Positions 49,968 through 58,903 are shown, counted from the first letter of the stretch. The stretch is 64,000 bases of DNA from Bacillota bacterium (GCA_023460955.1 JAEWOH010000041.1:206385-270384); one strand, 5' to 3'. Program-made: numbers and translations. The notes: generated by a model not told the origin, from the sequence alone.

Positions 49968-50663
49968 ATGATGATGAAAAGAACTACAGCTATAACTTCT
50001 CTGAACGGTCTGGAACAAATTTTGACCTGTGATGATGTGGAAGGGTTAAGAGCAAGTTTTTTCGAGATGCAGCATTTATACCAATCAGCAACACGTGAGA
50101 TAAGTACCAAGCTGGAGATATTGGATGATGAATTTCAGGTAATTCATAAAAGAAACCCCATTCATCACATGCAGAGCAGAATCAAATCAATCAACAGCAT
50201 TTTTGAGAAGCTGAATAGAAAAGATATGGAAGTCAGTATTGACTCAGCTAAAGCCAATTTATATGATATAGCTGGTATAAGAGTTGTTTGTTACTATATT
50301 GAAGATATATATATGATAGCCCGTATGCTTACACAGCAGGATGATATAGAACTTGTAAAAGAAACTGATTATATCAGGAACCCTAAACCAAACGGTTATA
50401 GAAGTCTGCATCTGGTTGTTAAAGTCCCGGTGTTCTTTTCAGACGGAAAGGAGCTTGTTCCGGTTGAAATACAGATAAGGACCATTGCTATGGACTTCTG
50501 GGCAAGTCTTGAACATCAGCTTAGATATAAGACAATTGATGCAATCCCTCCGGAAGTTGCAAGGGAGTTGCAGGAATGTGCCGATACAATTGCTGAAACT
50601 GACCTGAAAATGCAAAGAATATATAAAACAATTGAGCAATTTAACGATGGGAATGAAGAATAA
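49968..50663 (+). CDS. Small alarmone synthetase, RelQ/YjbM-type (GTP pyrophosphokinase), 231 aa
   Basis: A single synthetase domain that makes (p)ppGpp. Seen: KRNPIHHMQSRIKSINSIFEKLNRK, NLYDIAGIRVVCYYIEDIY, ETDYIRNPKPNGYRSLHLVVKVP (the G-loop/YxSxH element) and VEIQIRTIAMDFWASLEHQLRYK. No hydrolase HD domain, TGS or ACT domain is present, matching the RelQ class in which synthesis responds to transcription or RNA binding. An AGGA ribosome site lies before ATG-ATG at 49968; a start a codon or two later cannot be ruled out. It is monocistronic. A hairpin without a U-tract follows. Confidence 0.92.
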   Translation: MMMKRTTAITSLNGLEQILTCDDVEGLRASFFEMQHLYQSATREISTKLEILDDEFQVIHKRNPIHHMQSRIKSINSIFEKLNRKDMEVSIDSAKANLYDIAGIRVVCYYIEDIYMIARMLTQQDDIELVKETDYIRNPKPNGYRSLHLVVKVPVFFSDGKELVPVEIQIRTIAMDFWASLEHQLRYKTIDAIPPEVARELQECADTIAETDLKMQRIYKTIEQFNDGNEE

Positions 50664-50712
50664 GAGCTCTATGTCAATAGTTGGGGTAGAATAGTAAACT
50701 GAATTTTTATCG

Positions 50713-50746
50713 GAGGGCCAGTCACGTTTATTTGTGGCTGGCTCTC
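50713..50746 (+). terminator. Stem-loop after the alarmone synthetase gene
   Basis: GAGGGCCAGTCAC (50713-50725) pairs with GTGGCTGGCTCTC (50734-50746) with two G-U pairs, loop 8. No T-run follows, so this is a weak terminator candidate. The rest of the 305-bp gap holds the BlaI promoter region described next. Confidence 0.5.
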
Positions 50747-50863
50747 TATTCTTGTGTAGGGGAGAGTAATATCCTTTTCAGAGCACTTTCGGTTTTCCAA
50801 AACAAACAGCATAAAGCTTATGAGCAGAACACCAATGCAGATCGCTTTGGTAAACAAAAGTCC

Positions 50864-50911
50864 TTGACAAAATCAGACTATAACAGTAGTTTAATGTATA
50901 TAACACATTAA
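50864..50911 (+). promoter_or_regulatory. BlaI-type promoter-operator
   Basis: TTGACA 50864-50869, 17-bp spacer, TAGTTT 50887-50892. Overlapping the -10 and the start point is a perfect dyad, TTAATGT (50891-50897) and ACATTAA (50905-50911), a plausible BlaI operator, 57 bp before the repressor gene. Confidence 0.65.
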
Positions 50912-50968
50912 CGCAGTATTTATCATATATTAATTTCTTTCAAATTTATTTGATATCGGAGGATAGCT

Positions 50969-51337
50969 ATGGAGCAAGTAAAGCTTTTTGACAGCGAGAT
51001 AAAAATAATGGAACTTCTTTGGGATAATGGACCGGCAACTGCTAAATCTCTAACAGTTCTGGCACAGGAGAAGACGGGCTGGAACAAAAATACGACATAC
51101 ACAATTATTAAAAAGCTGGTTGAAAAGGGCGCCGTTAGAAGGGAGGAACCCAATTTTCTATGTACGCCTCTTATAACAAGAGAGCAGGCACAGCTGTCAG
51201 AAACCTCAAGCTTGATAAATAAACTATATAAAGGTTCTAAAAAGTTGTTTTTCTCATCCTTTATAGGTAAGGAATCTTTAAGCAGTGAAGAAATTGAAGA
51301 ACTTAAGCGAATAATTGAAAAGAACTCCAAGGCTTAA
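50969..51337 (+). CDS. BlaI/MecI/CopY-family repressor, 122 aa
   Basis: A winged-helix repressor: LFDSEIKIMELLWDNGPATAKSLTVLAQEKTGWNKNTTYTIIKKLVEKGAV, then a C-terminal dimerisation helix region (SSEEIEELKRIIEK). It is of normal length for BlaI. GGAGG precedes the ATG. Its gene is immediately followed by an M56 peptidase, the standard blaI-blaR1 pairing in which cleavage of the repressor opens transcription. No beta-lactamase or cell-wall gene lies directly downstream, so the controlled gene may be the pair itself or one elsewhere. Confidence 0.92.
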   Translation: MEQVKLFDSEIKIMELLWDNGPATAKSLTVLAQEKTGWNKNTTYTIIKKLVEKGAVRREEPNFLCTPLITREQAQLSETSSLINKLYKGSKKLFFSSFIGKESLSSEEIEELKRIIEKNSKA

Positions 51338-51352
51338 TGAATGGAGGCCGTT

Positions 51353-52276
51353 ATGCTGGACACTGTTTTTTATATTGTACTTAATATGAGTATAACTTCA
51401 TCAGTAGTGGGCTTGATAATCCTTTCGCTCAGAAGATTGAACTTTATGCCTAAATTAGGTGTCTACTGGTTATGGTCGTTTGTATTAATCAAGCTTTTGC
51501 TCCCTTTCTCAATATCGAGCCGTACCAGCCTGCTTAATCTGGCAGGGTCCTTTGTAAAAAGGCTAGTTCCCTTACCGGGAACAGAGAATGCAAATATCAG
51601 GCTGAGTATGTCAAATAGCATCGGTGCTGCAAAAACATATTTTCCTGTAACCTATTCAAACAATCTCGATAATATTTTTGGAACAGCGGCAGTTATCTGG
51701 GCTGTGGGTGCTTTGGCCGGACTTCTTCTCACTATCGCAATTTACTTGCTTTCAAACAGACAGATAAAGGGCGTTGTACATCATAAGGACAATATCTACA
51801 CAGGCGGGATGATAAGTGAACCCGTAACAATAGGCCTTATAAATCAGAAAATACTTGTGCCGCCGGAATATCTTGAGGACCCAAGGTTAAATTATATAAT
51901 ACTGCATGAAAATATTCATGTAAGGCGCCATGATAATCTTATAAGATGTTTGGCAATAATCACAGCCTGTCTGCATTGGTTCAATCCCCTTGTATGGTTG
52001 TTTCTTAAAGCATTTACCGACGATATGGAATTTACCTGTGACAGCAGGGCTGTAAAATCTCTGTCTGAACCCGACAGAAAGGGTTATGCAAGTGCTCTGC
52101 TCTCTGTTGGCACAGGAAGTACTTATTCTTTGTTTGCTGCTTTTGGAAAGTCTGGAATAAGGGCTCGTGTACTTAATGTTATTAATTACAAGAGATTATC
52201 GGTGTTTACATTAGTTTTACTGCTTTTCTTTATAGCAGCGGCTTCAGCGGTGCTGCTTACCAATCCCGTCAAATAA
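51353..52276 (+). CDS. M56-family membrane metallopeptidase (BlaR1-like, short form), 307 aa
   Basis: Several N-terminal transmembrane segments flank a cytoplasmic zinc protease with the H-E-x-x-H motif in IILHENIHVRRHDN; an upstream MISEPVTIGLINQKILVP strand is also typical. A last hydrophobic segment lies at about residues 280-300, and the protein then stops. Full BlaR1/MecR1 sensors continue with an extracellular penicillin-binding domain, which is absent here, so the signal must differ. The frame opens at ATG 51341, but GGAGG lies between it and ATG 51353, which is preferred. It is coupled to BlaI. Confidence 0.85.
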   Translation: MLDTVFYIVLNMSITSSVVGLIILSLRRLNFMPKLGVYWLWSFVLIKLLLPFSISSRTSLLNLAGSFVKRLVPLPGTENANIRLSMSNSIGAAKTYFPVTYSNNLDNIFGTAAVIWAVGALAGLLLTIAIYLLSNRQIKGVVHHKDNIYTGGMISEPVTIGLINQKILVPPEYLEDPRLNYIILHENIHVRRHDNLIRCLAIITACLHWFNPLVWLFLKAFTDDMEFTCDSRAVKSLSEPDRKGYASALLSVGTGSTYSLFAAFGKSGIRARVLNVINYKRLSVFTLVLLLFFIAAASAVLLTNPVK

Positions 52277-52527
52277 AGCCTGAGTTCTTCCCTGCTTTTT
52301 GTTATCCGGAACTGAGATTTAATACTACCATGCCAAATTACTCCATAAAAGTAGATGATGAGTAAAGGTTACAACATGTATAGGTCGTTTTTACCAAACG
52401 AGTGGGGTTTTTAACTCAATTCTAATGTTAAAAATTACTTGATAAAATATGTTTGGTGAAGTATTATAGAGATATATAGAGAATAGTGTCGAATGACTAA
52501 TTTCAATGGGATTGTGAGGAGAGTTTT

Positions 52528-54786
52528 ATGAATATTAAGCCGGTTATATCAAAAATTGGGGCAGTCCTAGGAAAATTTGCATCATTAGCTTCATCAGTCC
52601 TTAAAAAAATTAAAAAGAATGAAAGCATTAGTGGTGGAAAAACTGGTAATATGAGTAATGAATTCATGTCGAATTATAAAGGTGGATCAAAACGGTCAAA
52701 TATATTGAGGAAATTTAGAATTCAAACTAGATTAATTGCTTCATTTGTTCTCCTCCTTATTGTTGTACTTCTTATAACAGGTGTTTTTTCATATAGCAGC
52801 TCTACTAAAACTATAGACGATAAAGTGAAAACCTATTCGTTACAGGTAACAGGGCAAACTTCTGTCGTTTTGAAAAATGAAATTTCCCGAATTGAAAATT
52901 ATATTCTCGAAGTTGGTAATGCGTCCGTAGTACAGGATGTCATATCCGGCTTAAATGTTGTTACCGATGATTACGACAAGCTAATGCAGTCTAAAATAAT
53001 TGCCGAATTTATTACCAAGAAATTTGGAACTACAAACGATATAGAATATGTTGCTTTCTTGCATGGAGTTAATTACTCAGAGGTTGAAGTGTATAATTCC
53101 AGCAGCATAGAAATAAACACGGATGAGTTGGCAAAGCAGGATATGAAAAAGCTTGCTTGGGAAGATTTCCACGTTAAGAATTTCGGCAAAGAGCAGCAGC
53201 TGTTTGGAGTGAAGAGGAACGTAAACTCAACTGCAAGCGGAACAGTAGCCGCAAAGATGGTAATTATTCCAAAGGCAAACTTCTTGGCTACAGCATTTAA
53301 AAGCCTTGATATAGGCAAAGATGAAAAGACAGGCAAGGATTTTCCGATATATGTAGTGGATTCAACGGGTAAAATACTGGCTGCAAGAGACCTGGAAGCA
53401 TACCCTCTGGGTACAGCCACAGATATTTCTAAAAACATTGCAGCAGAAATTACCAAAGTGTTGGATAAGCAGGTTAAAGACGGAGTCGAATTTGAGAATA
53501 GAAAAAATGGAAACCTTGCTCTAAACGTAGATAAAGTAAACAGTCTGGTTACATATTCACAGATAGTCTATAACAAAGACTGGTATTTAGTATCAGTAGT
53601 TCCGTACAGTTATTTAAACAGTGAGGCTAATCAGTTAAGAACCAACATAATAATCATCGGTATTTTATGTCTTATATTTGCATTGATACTCTGTATTGTT
53701 ATTTCCAGGAGTGTTTCAGTACCTCTCAATAGACTGGTGCTAACAATGAAGAACGCTAAAGAGGGTGATCTGACCAGTCACATACTTGATGATGAAAATG
53801 ATGAAATTGGTGAAGTTTGCAGAAATTATAATGATATGCTTTCAAATATCAACACTCTTGTTTCCCAGGTAAGAAAGACATCAATGGATGTCATAAACGC
53901 GGCAAACAAAATCGCTGCAGCTTCGGAGGCTGCTTATACATCCTCTGAACAAGTATCAATAACAGTTGAACAAATTGCAAGGGGCGCAACCGATCAGGCA
54001 AGTGAAATAAATGAGAGCGTAAGTCATATGGATAAGTTGTCGGAAGGTATTACTTACGTTGGAGATGATGTAGCACAGGTTACTGTAATCGCTAACAAGA
54101 TAAACAGCCTGAATGAAAATGCATCGAAGACGATCTCATCACTTAATGTTAAGTCGGGTCAAGTAAGTGAAACAACAAACAAGGTATCTCATAATATTAC
54201 AGATCTCAGTAACAGCATGAAAGAGATACAAAAGATATTGAAGATAATGATTGGTATATCCGAACAAACCAATCTACTTTCTCTGAATGCTTCCATAGAA
54301 GCAGCAAGAGCCGGCGAGGCGGGTAAGGGCTTTGCTGTTGTTGCCAATGAAGTTAAGAAGTTGGCTGAGCAGTCTAAAGAGTTTACAAGCAATATTAACA
54401 GTATAGTCGCTGCAATTGGTAAGAAGACTAATGATACAGTTGAAGAAGTTATGAACTCAAACGTAGTTGTAAGTGAACAAATCCAGGCGGTAAGAGAAAC
54501 TGAGGAAATGTTCAGAACGGTGTTTGCTGCAATGCAGGAGGTTATAACTAATATTGAGAGAACAGAAAAATCCGTTGACAACATAATGAAATCAAAGGAA
54601 AAAGTACTGGAGTCTATGGAAAACATATCTGCTGTGGCAGAGGAATCTGCAGCAACAACTCAGGAAATATCCGCAAGTACTGCACAGCAAATGGATTCTG
54701 CTGAAGAGCTTTCAAGAAATGCAGCAGAGCTGAATGAAGTTGCAGCAGCTCTGAACAGAGAGTTGGATAAATTTAAAACAGAATAA
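52528..54786 (+). CDS. Methyl-accepting chemotaxis protein with Cache-type sensor, 752 aa
   Basis: An unusual basic, Ser/Lys/Gly-rich cytoplasmic N-terminal stretch of about 68 residues precedes TM1 (about 70-92). The extracellular Cache-like sensor spans about 95-370 and contains FPIYVVDSTGKILAARD and YNKDWYLVSVVPYSYL. TM2 is at about 373-395 and HAMP at 396-448, then the signalling coil with ISEQTNLLSLNASIEAARAGEAG and GKGFAVVANEVKKLAEQS. GAGGAGAG lies right before the ATG. No chemotaxis genes are adjacent. The 251-bp gap upstream is A/T-rich with no clear element. A long terminator hairpin follows. Confidence 0.92.
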   Translation: MNIKPVISKIGAVLGKFASLASSVLKKIKKNESISGGKTGNMSNEFMSNYKGGSKRSNILRKFRIQTRLIASFVLLLIVVLLITGVFSYSSSTKTIDDKVKTYSLQVTGQTSVVLKNEISRIENYILEVGNASVVQDVISGLNVVTDDYDKLMQSKIIAEFITKKFGTTNDIEYVAFLHGVNYSEVEVYNSSSIEINTDELAKQDMKKLAWEDFHVKNFGKEQQLFGVKRNVNSTASGTVAAKMVIIPKANFLATAFKSLDIGKDEKTGKDFPIYVVDSTGKILAARDLEAYPLGTATDISKNIAAEITKVLDKQVKDGVEFENRKNGNLALNVDKVNSLVTYSQIVYNKDWYLVSVVPYSYLNSEANQLRTNIIIIGILCLIFALILCIVISRSVSVPLNRLVLTMKNAKEGDLTSHILDDENDEIGEVCRNYNDMLSNINTLVSQVRKTSMDVINAANKIAAASEAAYTSSEQVSITVEQIARGATDQASEINESVSHMDKLSEGITYVGDDVAQVTVIANKINSLNENASKTISSLNVKSGQVSETTNKVSHNITDLSNSMKEIQKILKIMIGISEQTNLLSLNASIEAARAGEAGKGFAVVANEVKKLAEQSKEFTSNINSIVAAIGKKTNDTVEEVMNSNVVVSEQIQAVRETEEMFRTVFAAMQEVITNIERTEKSVDNIMKSKEKVLESMENISAVAEESAATTQEISASTAQQMDSAEELSRNAAELNEVAAALNRELDKFKTE

Positions 54787-54805
54787 TTAATACAAAAAAA
54801 TAAAG

Positions 54806-54853
54806 AAACATAAAAGAAGCTGGTATCTGCGAATACTAGCTTCTTTTATGTTT
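54806..54853 (+). terminator. Terminator of the second chemoreceptor gene
   Basis: A 21-bp stem, 54806-54826 with 54833-54853 (one G-U), loop CTGCGA; the right arm is T-rich. Confidence 0.88.
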
Positions 54854-54908
54854 ATACGAGTTAAGCAGAGAAATTGAAAATTTTAGAGTATAGTAATGTA
54901 ATAGTGTC

Positions 54909-54917
54909 TGGTATAAT
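54909..54917 (+). promoter_or_regulatory. Extended -10 promoter of the amidase gene
   Basis: TGGTATAAT (54909-54917) is a perfect extended -10, 60 bp before the start codon. Confidence 0.55.
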
Positions 54918-54976
54918 ATATTTGTAAATTCAATAAGTGAATATATTAAGAACACTATGACAGGAGTTTTTACTTA

Positions 54977-55909
54977 ATGTTGAAGCAAACTACAAAAATA
55001 CTTTTAATAACTATACTTCTATTGATTTTTGCGGGATGTGGCGTAAAATCGCAGGTCGCTTCCTCCAATATATACACAGGAACCGATATTAACAGCTTAA
55101 GTACTGACAATAATTCTAATAAAGCAGTTGATGACTCGAAATTAAAGGCAGGGGGGGAGTTTGAACCTGCTGATAGGACTCTTGTGGAATTGGCTGCCAC
55201 AAAAACCACTGCAGAAATTACTAACCAAACCAAACAGGTTAAGCTACTTGAAGGTTTGACTATCTGTATTGATCCGGGTCATGGAAGGCTGACAAAAAAA
55301 GTAAAGAGCACAGAACCCATTGCACCAGGTTCAAGAATTATGAAGGCAGCTACAGCCAGTGGTACTACCGGAGTAGCGACAAAGATAACCGAGGAAAGCC
55401 TGAATCTTACAGTATCCTTAAAGCTAAAAAAAGCGCTGATTGAAAAAGGTGCTAAAATAATCATGGTGAGGGAAACGAACGTTTGTAATATGACAAATGT
55501 TGAAAGGACTGAGTTCTGGAATAAATCCGGTGCTGATCTGACAATAAGAATGCACGCAAATGGCTCCAACGATAAAAGGGTAGCAGGAATACTTATGATG
55601 GTACCCGGTGATAAGTATATAAAAGATAAGGATATGCTTGATAAAAGTGCTAAAGCAGGACAGTTTATAATGGAGAGTGTCTTGACCAGTACCAAGGCAA
55701 AGTCCAGAGGAACTGTAAAGAGCACAGAACTTACAGGTTTCAATTGGTCGGATATACCTGTAATGCTGCTTGAAATGGGTTTTATGACCAATCCTGAAGA
55801 GGATAGGCTGTTAAATACAGATTCATATCAGAATAAGATAGTTGACGGTATTGTTGAAGGGGTAGCTAAATATAATGATTATCTTAAAAAAGTAAAAACC
55901 AAAAAATAA
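54977..55909 (+). CDS. N-acetylmuramoyl-L-alanine amidase (Amidase_3), lipoprotein, 310 aa
   Basis: Cleaves the bond between MurNAc and the stem peptide of peptidoglycan. A lipoprotein signal ends at FAGC (Cys21), then a polar linker runs to about residue 90. The Amidase_3 domain has its zinc ligands in ICIDPGHG (His), KITEESLNL (Glu) and IRMHANG (His), plus the catalytic Glu in MLLEMGFMTN. AGGAG lies 13-17 bases before the ATG, and TTA-ATG follows. Anchoring on the outer face of the membrane suits cell separation, germination or wall turnover; a spore-specific role is possible but not shown. A terminator follows. Confidence 0.92.
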   Translation: MLKQTTKILLITILLLIFAGCGVKSQVASSNIYTGTDINSLSTDNNSNKAVDDSKLKAGGEFEPADRTLVELAATKTTAEITNQTKQVKLLEGLTICIDPGHGRLTKKVKSTEPIAPGSRIMKAATASGTTGVATKITEESLNLTVSLKLKKALIEKGAKIIMVRETNVCNMTNVERTEFWNKSGADLTIRMHANGSNDKRVAGILMMVPGDKYIKDKDMLDKSAKAGQFIMESVLTSTKAKSRGTVKSTELTGFNWSDIPVMLLEMGFMTNPEEDRLLNTDSYQNKIVDGIVEGVAKYNDYLKKVKTKK

Positions 55910-55968
55910 ACTTGAATATCTTCATTTGTCAACCAACGCTGTAAAAAATTTTGTGGATGGAATATAGG

Positions 55969-56019
55969 AAATCTCCTTTTTAGTTAAGAATTAAGTATTA
56001 ACCAAAAAGGAGATTTTTT
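55969..56019. terminator. Terminator between the amidase and P-II genes
   Basis: AAATCTCCTTTTT (55969-55981) pairs exactly with AAAAAGGAGATTT (56004-56016), followed by T to 56019. The loop holds a further short stem (TTAA pairs). It can also serve the minus strand, though with a weaker tail. Confidence 0.85.
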
Positions 56020-56060
56020 ATGCAGGGCTTTACTATTTATTCCGGCTTTCCTCAGCCTAT

Positions 56061-56402
56061 TTAGCCGATTGCTTCAAAACCGTTCTCTCCGGTTCTTATC
56101 CTGTAGCATTCTTCTATTGGTTGTACAAATATTTTACCGTCTCCAATTTTACCTGTTCTGGCAACTTTCATTATTGCATCAACAGTGGGTTTTACAAAAT
56201 CATCATTAACTGCAATATCAAACCTTACTTTGGATAAAAGATTTACAGTGTTCACACTTCCTCTGTAACTCTCTGTATAACCCATTTGCTGGCCGCACCC
56301 CTTAACGTGGGATACAGTCATTTTATAAATTTCTGCTTCGAATAAAGCTGTTTTTACGTCATCTACGGCTTCAGGACGTACAATTGCTATTACCATTTTC
56401 AT
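56061..56402 (-). CDS. glnB: P-II nitrogen regulatory protein, 113 aa
   Basis: A trimeric 2-oxoglutarate/ATP sensor: MKMVIAIVRPEAVDDVKTALFEAEIYKMTV, a T-loop region GCGQQMGYTESYRGSVNTV, and VARTGKIGDGKIFVQPIEECYRIRTGE (ATP/2-OG site). At the position of the uridylylated Tyr51 of enterobacterial GlnB the residue is Asn, so that modification is unlikely; Tyr46 and Tyr42 are nearby. GGAGCG precedes the ATG. It lies 20 bp after the ammonium transporter gene on the same strand, the usual amt-glnK type pairing in which P-II blocks the channel when nitrogen is plentiful. Confidence 0.93.
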   Translation of the reverse strand: MKMVIAIVRPEAVDDVKTALFEAEIYKMTVSHVKGCGQQMGYTESYRGSVNTVNLLSKVRFDIAVNDDFVKPTVDAIMKVARTGKIGDGKIFVQPIEECYRIRTGENGFEAIG

Positions 56403-56422
56403 ATTAAAATCGCTCCTTTACA

Positions 56423-57604
56423 TTATAATGTCTGTTCTGGATTTGCATCTATTCTGTGGAAGGCAAGATCAGTACCTATAAACTCTTCCTGTTCACTGAT
56501 TCTTAATCCAAAGACCATATCAATTACTTTGTAAACAATCAAACCTGCTGCCAAAGCATAGAGTAATGCTAACAATGAGCCTGTAAGCTGCGCTCCGAAG
56601 CTCAAGTCGTATACACCGCCCAGTGCCTTTCTTCCGAAAATACCCGCCGCGATACCTCCCCAGGTTCCATTTATACCATGTAAAGGCCATACTCCTAAAA
56701 CATCATCAATTTTCCATTTAGCCTCAAGTGAAAATACAACAATAAAGATTAGCCCAGCTATAGCGCCTATAAATAGAGCCGCGAATGGATGAACCACATC
56801 AGAACCTGCGCATATGGCAATCAACCCCGCTAAAGCGCCGTTGTGTGTAAAGCCAACATCGTTCTTTGAGAAAAGTAAGCCTGATATAGTGCCACCAACC
56901 ATAGCCATAAGGGAATTCAAAACTACGAGACCGGAAATGGAATTGACATTTTGGGCGCTCATAACATTAAATCCGAACCATCCTACTATCAGAATCCAGC
57001 TTCCAAGAGTGAGAAACGGTATATTGCTTGGCCTTGTATTAAACCTGCCATTAAATCTACCCATTCTTGGACCAAGAATAATTATGGCACCTAATGCAAT
57101 CCAGCCCCCGAGGGAGTGGACAACAACTGAACCTGCAAAATCGTGAAAAGGAGTACCAAAGACTTTTTCAAAGAATGAGCCTTTTTGGCCCATGAATGAA
57201 TTCTGTCCCCACACAAGACTTTCAAAGAATGGATATACGACGCCTCCTAAAATAACTGCACCGAGAGACTGTGTAAAAAACTTCATTCTGCCAACAACAC
57301 CGCCGGAAATAATAGCCGGAATACATGCCGCAAACCCAAGCAGGAAGAAAAACCTTACAAGCTCTAGGCCGTTTTGCTGTGTAAATAGACTATTGTTGGT
57401 ATATAGAACAACTCCGTAAGATATGGGGAAACCTATAATGAAATACGCTACCGTAGTTACTGACCAATCAAAAATAATTTTATTAAATGCATTAACCTGA
57501 TTTTTCCTGCTGACACTACCAGCCTCAAGAAACGCAAAACCTGCGTGCATAGCCAGAATCATAACTGCACCCAGCATTAAGAACAATACATTTACCGAGT
57601 TCAT
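56423..57604 (-). CDS. amt: Ammonium transporter (Amt family), 393 aa
   Basis: A trimeric membrane channel with about eleven helices: MILAMHAGFAFLEAGSVSRKN (first helices), DFAGSVVVHSLGGWIALG (the conserved DFAGG/S-x-x-VH block with the pore His), GWFGFNVMSAQN, and WPLHGINGTWGGIAAGIFG with the second pore His. The frame opens at 57679, but AAGGGG lies 9 bases before ATG 57604 and the hydrophobic start begins there. It heads the amt-glnB unit. The promoter gives a leader of about 180 nt that contains a small hairpin and a T-tract. Confidence 0.93.
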   Translation of the reverse strand: MNSVNVLFLMLGAVMILAMHAGFAFLEAGSVSRKNQVNAFNKIIFDWSVTTVAYFIIGFPISYGVVLYTNNSLFTQQNGLELVRFFFLLGFAACIPAIISGGVVGRMKFFTQSLGAVILGGVVYPFFESLVWGQNSFMGQKGSFFEKVFGTPFHDFAGSVVVHSLGGWIALGAIIILGPRMGRFNGRFNTRPSNIPFLTLGSWILIVGWFGFNVMSAQNVNSISGLVVLNSLMAMVGGTISGLLFSKNDVGFTHNGALAGLIAICAGSDVVHPFAALFIGAIAGLIFIVVFSLEAKWKIDDVLGVWPLHGINGTWGGIAAGIFGRKALGGVYDLSFGAQLTGSLLALLYALAAGLIVYKVIDMVFGLRISEQEEFIGTDLAFHRIDANPEQTL

Positions 57605-57790
57605 GTATTTTAACCCCTTTCCATATTCAATCAGTAAAAAACAGATTGAATTATACGGAAACACGTCATTGTATTTCAATGAAATAAATTAGAAATCAGA
57701 TAAGATTCAGTAACAAAAAAAGAAAGTAGAACTTTTTTTATAACCGAAAAGAGCGACGTTGCTCTATTAAGAATTAAAGATTGCATAAAG

Positions 57791-57819
57791 ATTCTAATAT
57801 AAAATATATCTAAAAGCAA
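57791..57819 (-). promoter_or_regulatory. SigA-type promoter of amt-glnB
   Basis: On the minus strand TTGCTT (57819-57814), 17-bp spacer, TAGAAT (57796-57791). The leader contains AGAGC-AACGTC-GCTCT (57765-57750) followed by TTTT, and an A/T hairpin with a T7 tract near 57714-57740; either might attenuate weakly. No SigL-type site is seen. Confidence 0.55.
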
Positions 57820-57857
57820 TAGTAATTTTATAGATGTGATAAAAATAAATTAAGTGT

Positions 57858-57886
57858 TTTACAAATTTTATATAATTTTGTACAAT
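57858..57886 (+). promoter_or_regulatory. SigA-type promoter of the unrecognised gene at 57941
   Basis: TTTACA 57858-57863, 17-bp spacer, TACAAT 57881-57886, 55 bp before the start codon. With the divergent amt promoter this accounts for the 336-bp gap from 57605 to 57940. Confidence 0.65.
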
Positions 57887-57940
57887 TATACTTGACTATT
57901 AGTTTTAAGTAATAAATGGAAGAGTTTAAAGGAGTAGGAT

Positions 57941-58792
57941 ATGTTTTCAGCAGATAGGACTGGTGCTACTGAGCCCATAATTGATATTGATGCACTAAAA
58001 AATCAATTTCCTCAGTATTACAGCTGTTTAAGCCAGGATGAAATCCAGCCTTACAAAATAATATTATGCTCTGGTTTATTGACTAAAAAGGACGAACTAC
58101 TTGAAAAGCTTGTGCTCATTTACAGAGATAACCTTATAATAATTAAAAATATTAGTGGTAGAATATCTAAACTAAAACTCAATTTTAGTGATATTAATTA
58201 TGTTATCAATGAGGGGCGCCCAAATTCAAATAGTATTACAATTGACTACAAATATGACTTAAGAGAACGCATCTATTATGATTTAGAAGTTAATGATCTT
58301 GTTAACGGTTTGTTGCTTGAATTGCGCAAAAAATTAATTGAGAATACATTATTACTGGAAAAAGATGATTACTCTGACCTGAATTTTTCAGATGCAGAAG
58401 AAAATAAGTATCAGGGAGCTGTGGTGGCAAAGGCTGCTGTTATGGATAAGGCTTCAATATTATGCAGCCTTAAGCAGAAGAAAATACATCATTATCCGGG
58501 ACTTGTTTTCAGTAAGGTGATTACTCTTACTCATTTTACAGTAGTGTGTAAAAAAGAGATTATTATTTTTATGGAAAAAGTCAATTATCGCGCTAATCAC
58601 ACTATTTCAGGCGATATTATTCATATACCTCTGGGGGCCCTGAAGAATGTTGCACTAGAAGCCACGGGAAAGGGCATGATTATGAAATATACCTTTAATA
58701 CGGAAAAAAAGCTTGAGATGTTTTATGAAAATGAAAGGACCGATCAGCTTCTTAAGATTATGTCTTATATAAACAGCATGCTTGTATGGTAA
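57941..58792 (+). CDS. Unrecognised protein with two PH-like halves, 283 aa
   Basis: No family was recognised. It is soluble, with no signal or membrane segment. The two halves share a pattern: residues about 45-140 (KLVLIYRDNLIIIKNI, then KLKLNFSDINYVINEG, then SITIDYKYDLRERIYYDL, then a helix) and about 185-283 (FTVVCKKEIIIFMEKV, IIHIPLGALKNVALEA, MIMKYTFNTEKKLEMFYE, then a helix). Antiparallel strands ending in one helix suggest tandem pleckstrin-homology-like (bacterial PH) domains; this is inference from alignment by eye. AAGGAG lies 7 bases before the ATG. It stands alone between amt and hexokinase. Confidence 0.7.
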   Translation: MFSADRTGATEPIIDIDALKNQFPQYYSCLSQDEIQPYKIILCSGLLTKKDELLEKLVLIYRDNLIIIKNISGRISKLKLNFSDINYVINEGRPNSNSITIDYKYDLRERIYYDLEVNDLVNGLLLELRKKLIENTLLLEKDDYSDLNFSDAEENKYQGAVVAKAAVMDKASILCSLKQKKIHHYPGLVFSKVITLTHFTVVCKKEIIIFMEKVNYRANHTISGDIIHIPLGALKNVALEATGKGMIMKYTFNTEKKLEMFYENERTDQLLKIMSYINSMLVW

Positions 58793-58903
58793 CTAATGAA
58801 ATTTTTCATTCTTGACCAGAAGTCATATATAAAATAAAATCAGATTATCAGTCTTTAATAAATAATACTTTATAACAACCTAATAAATAATAAGAGGTGC
58901 ACT

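Noticed and set aside
50669..50857. Minus-strand ORF with a hydrophobic start, like a transporter fragment
   Set aside because: It starts at TTG with no ribosome site, is only 62 codons long and covers the hairpin after the alarmone synthetase. No family match could be supported.
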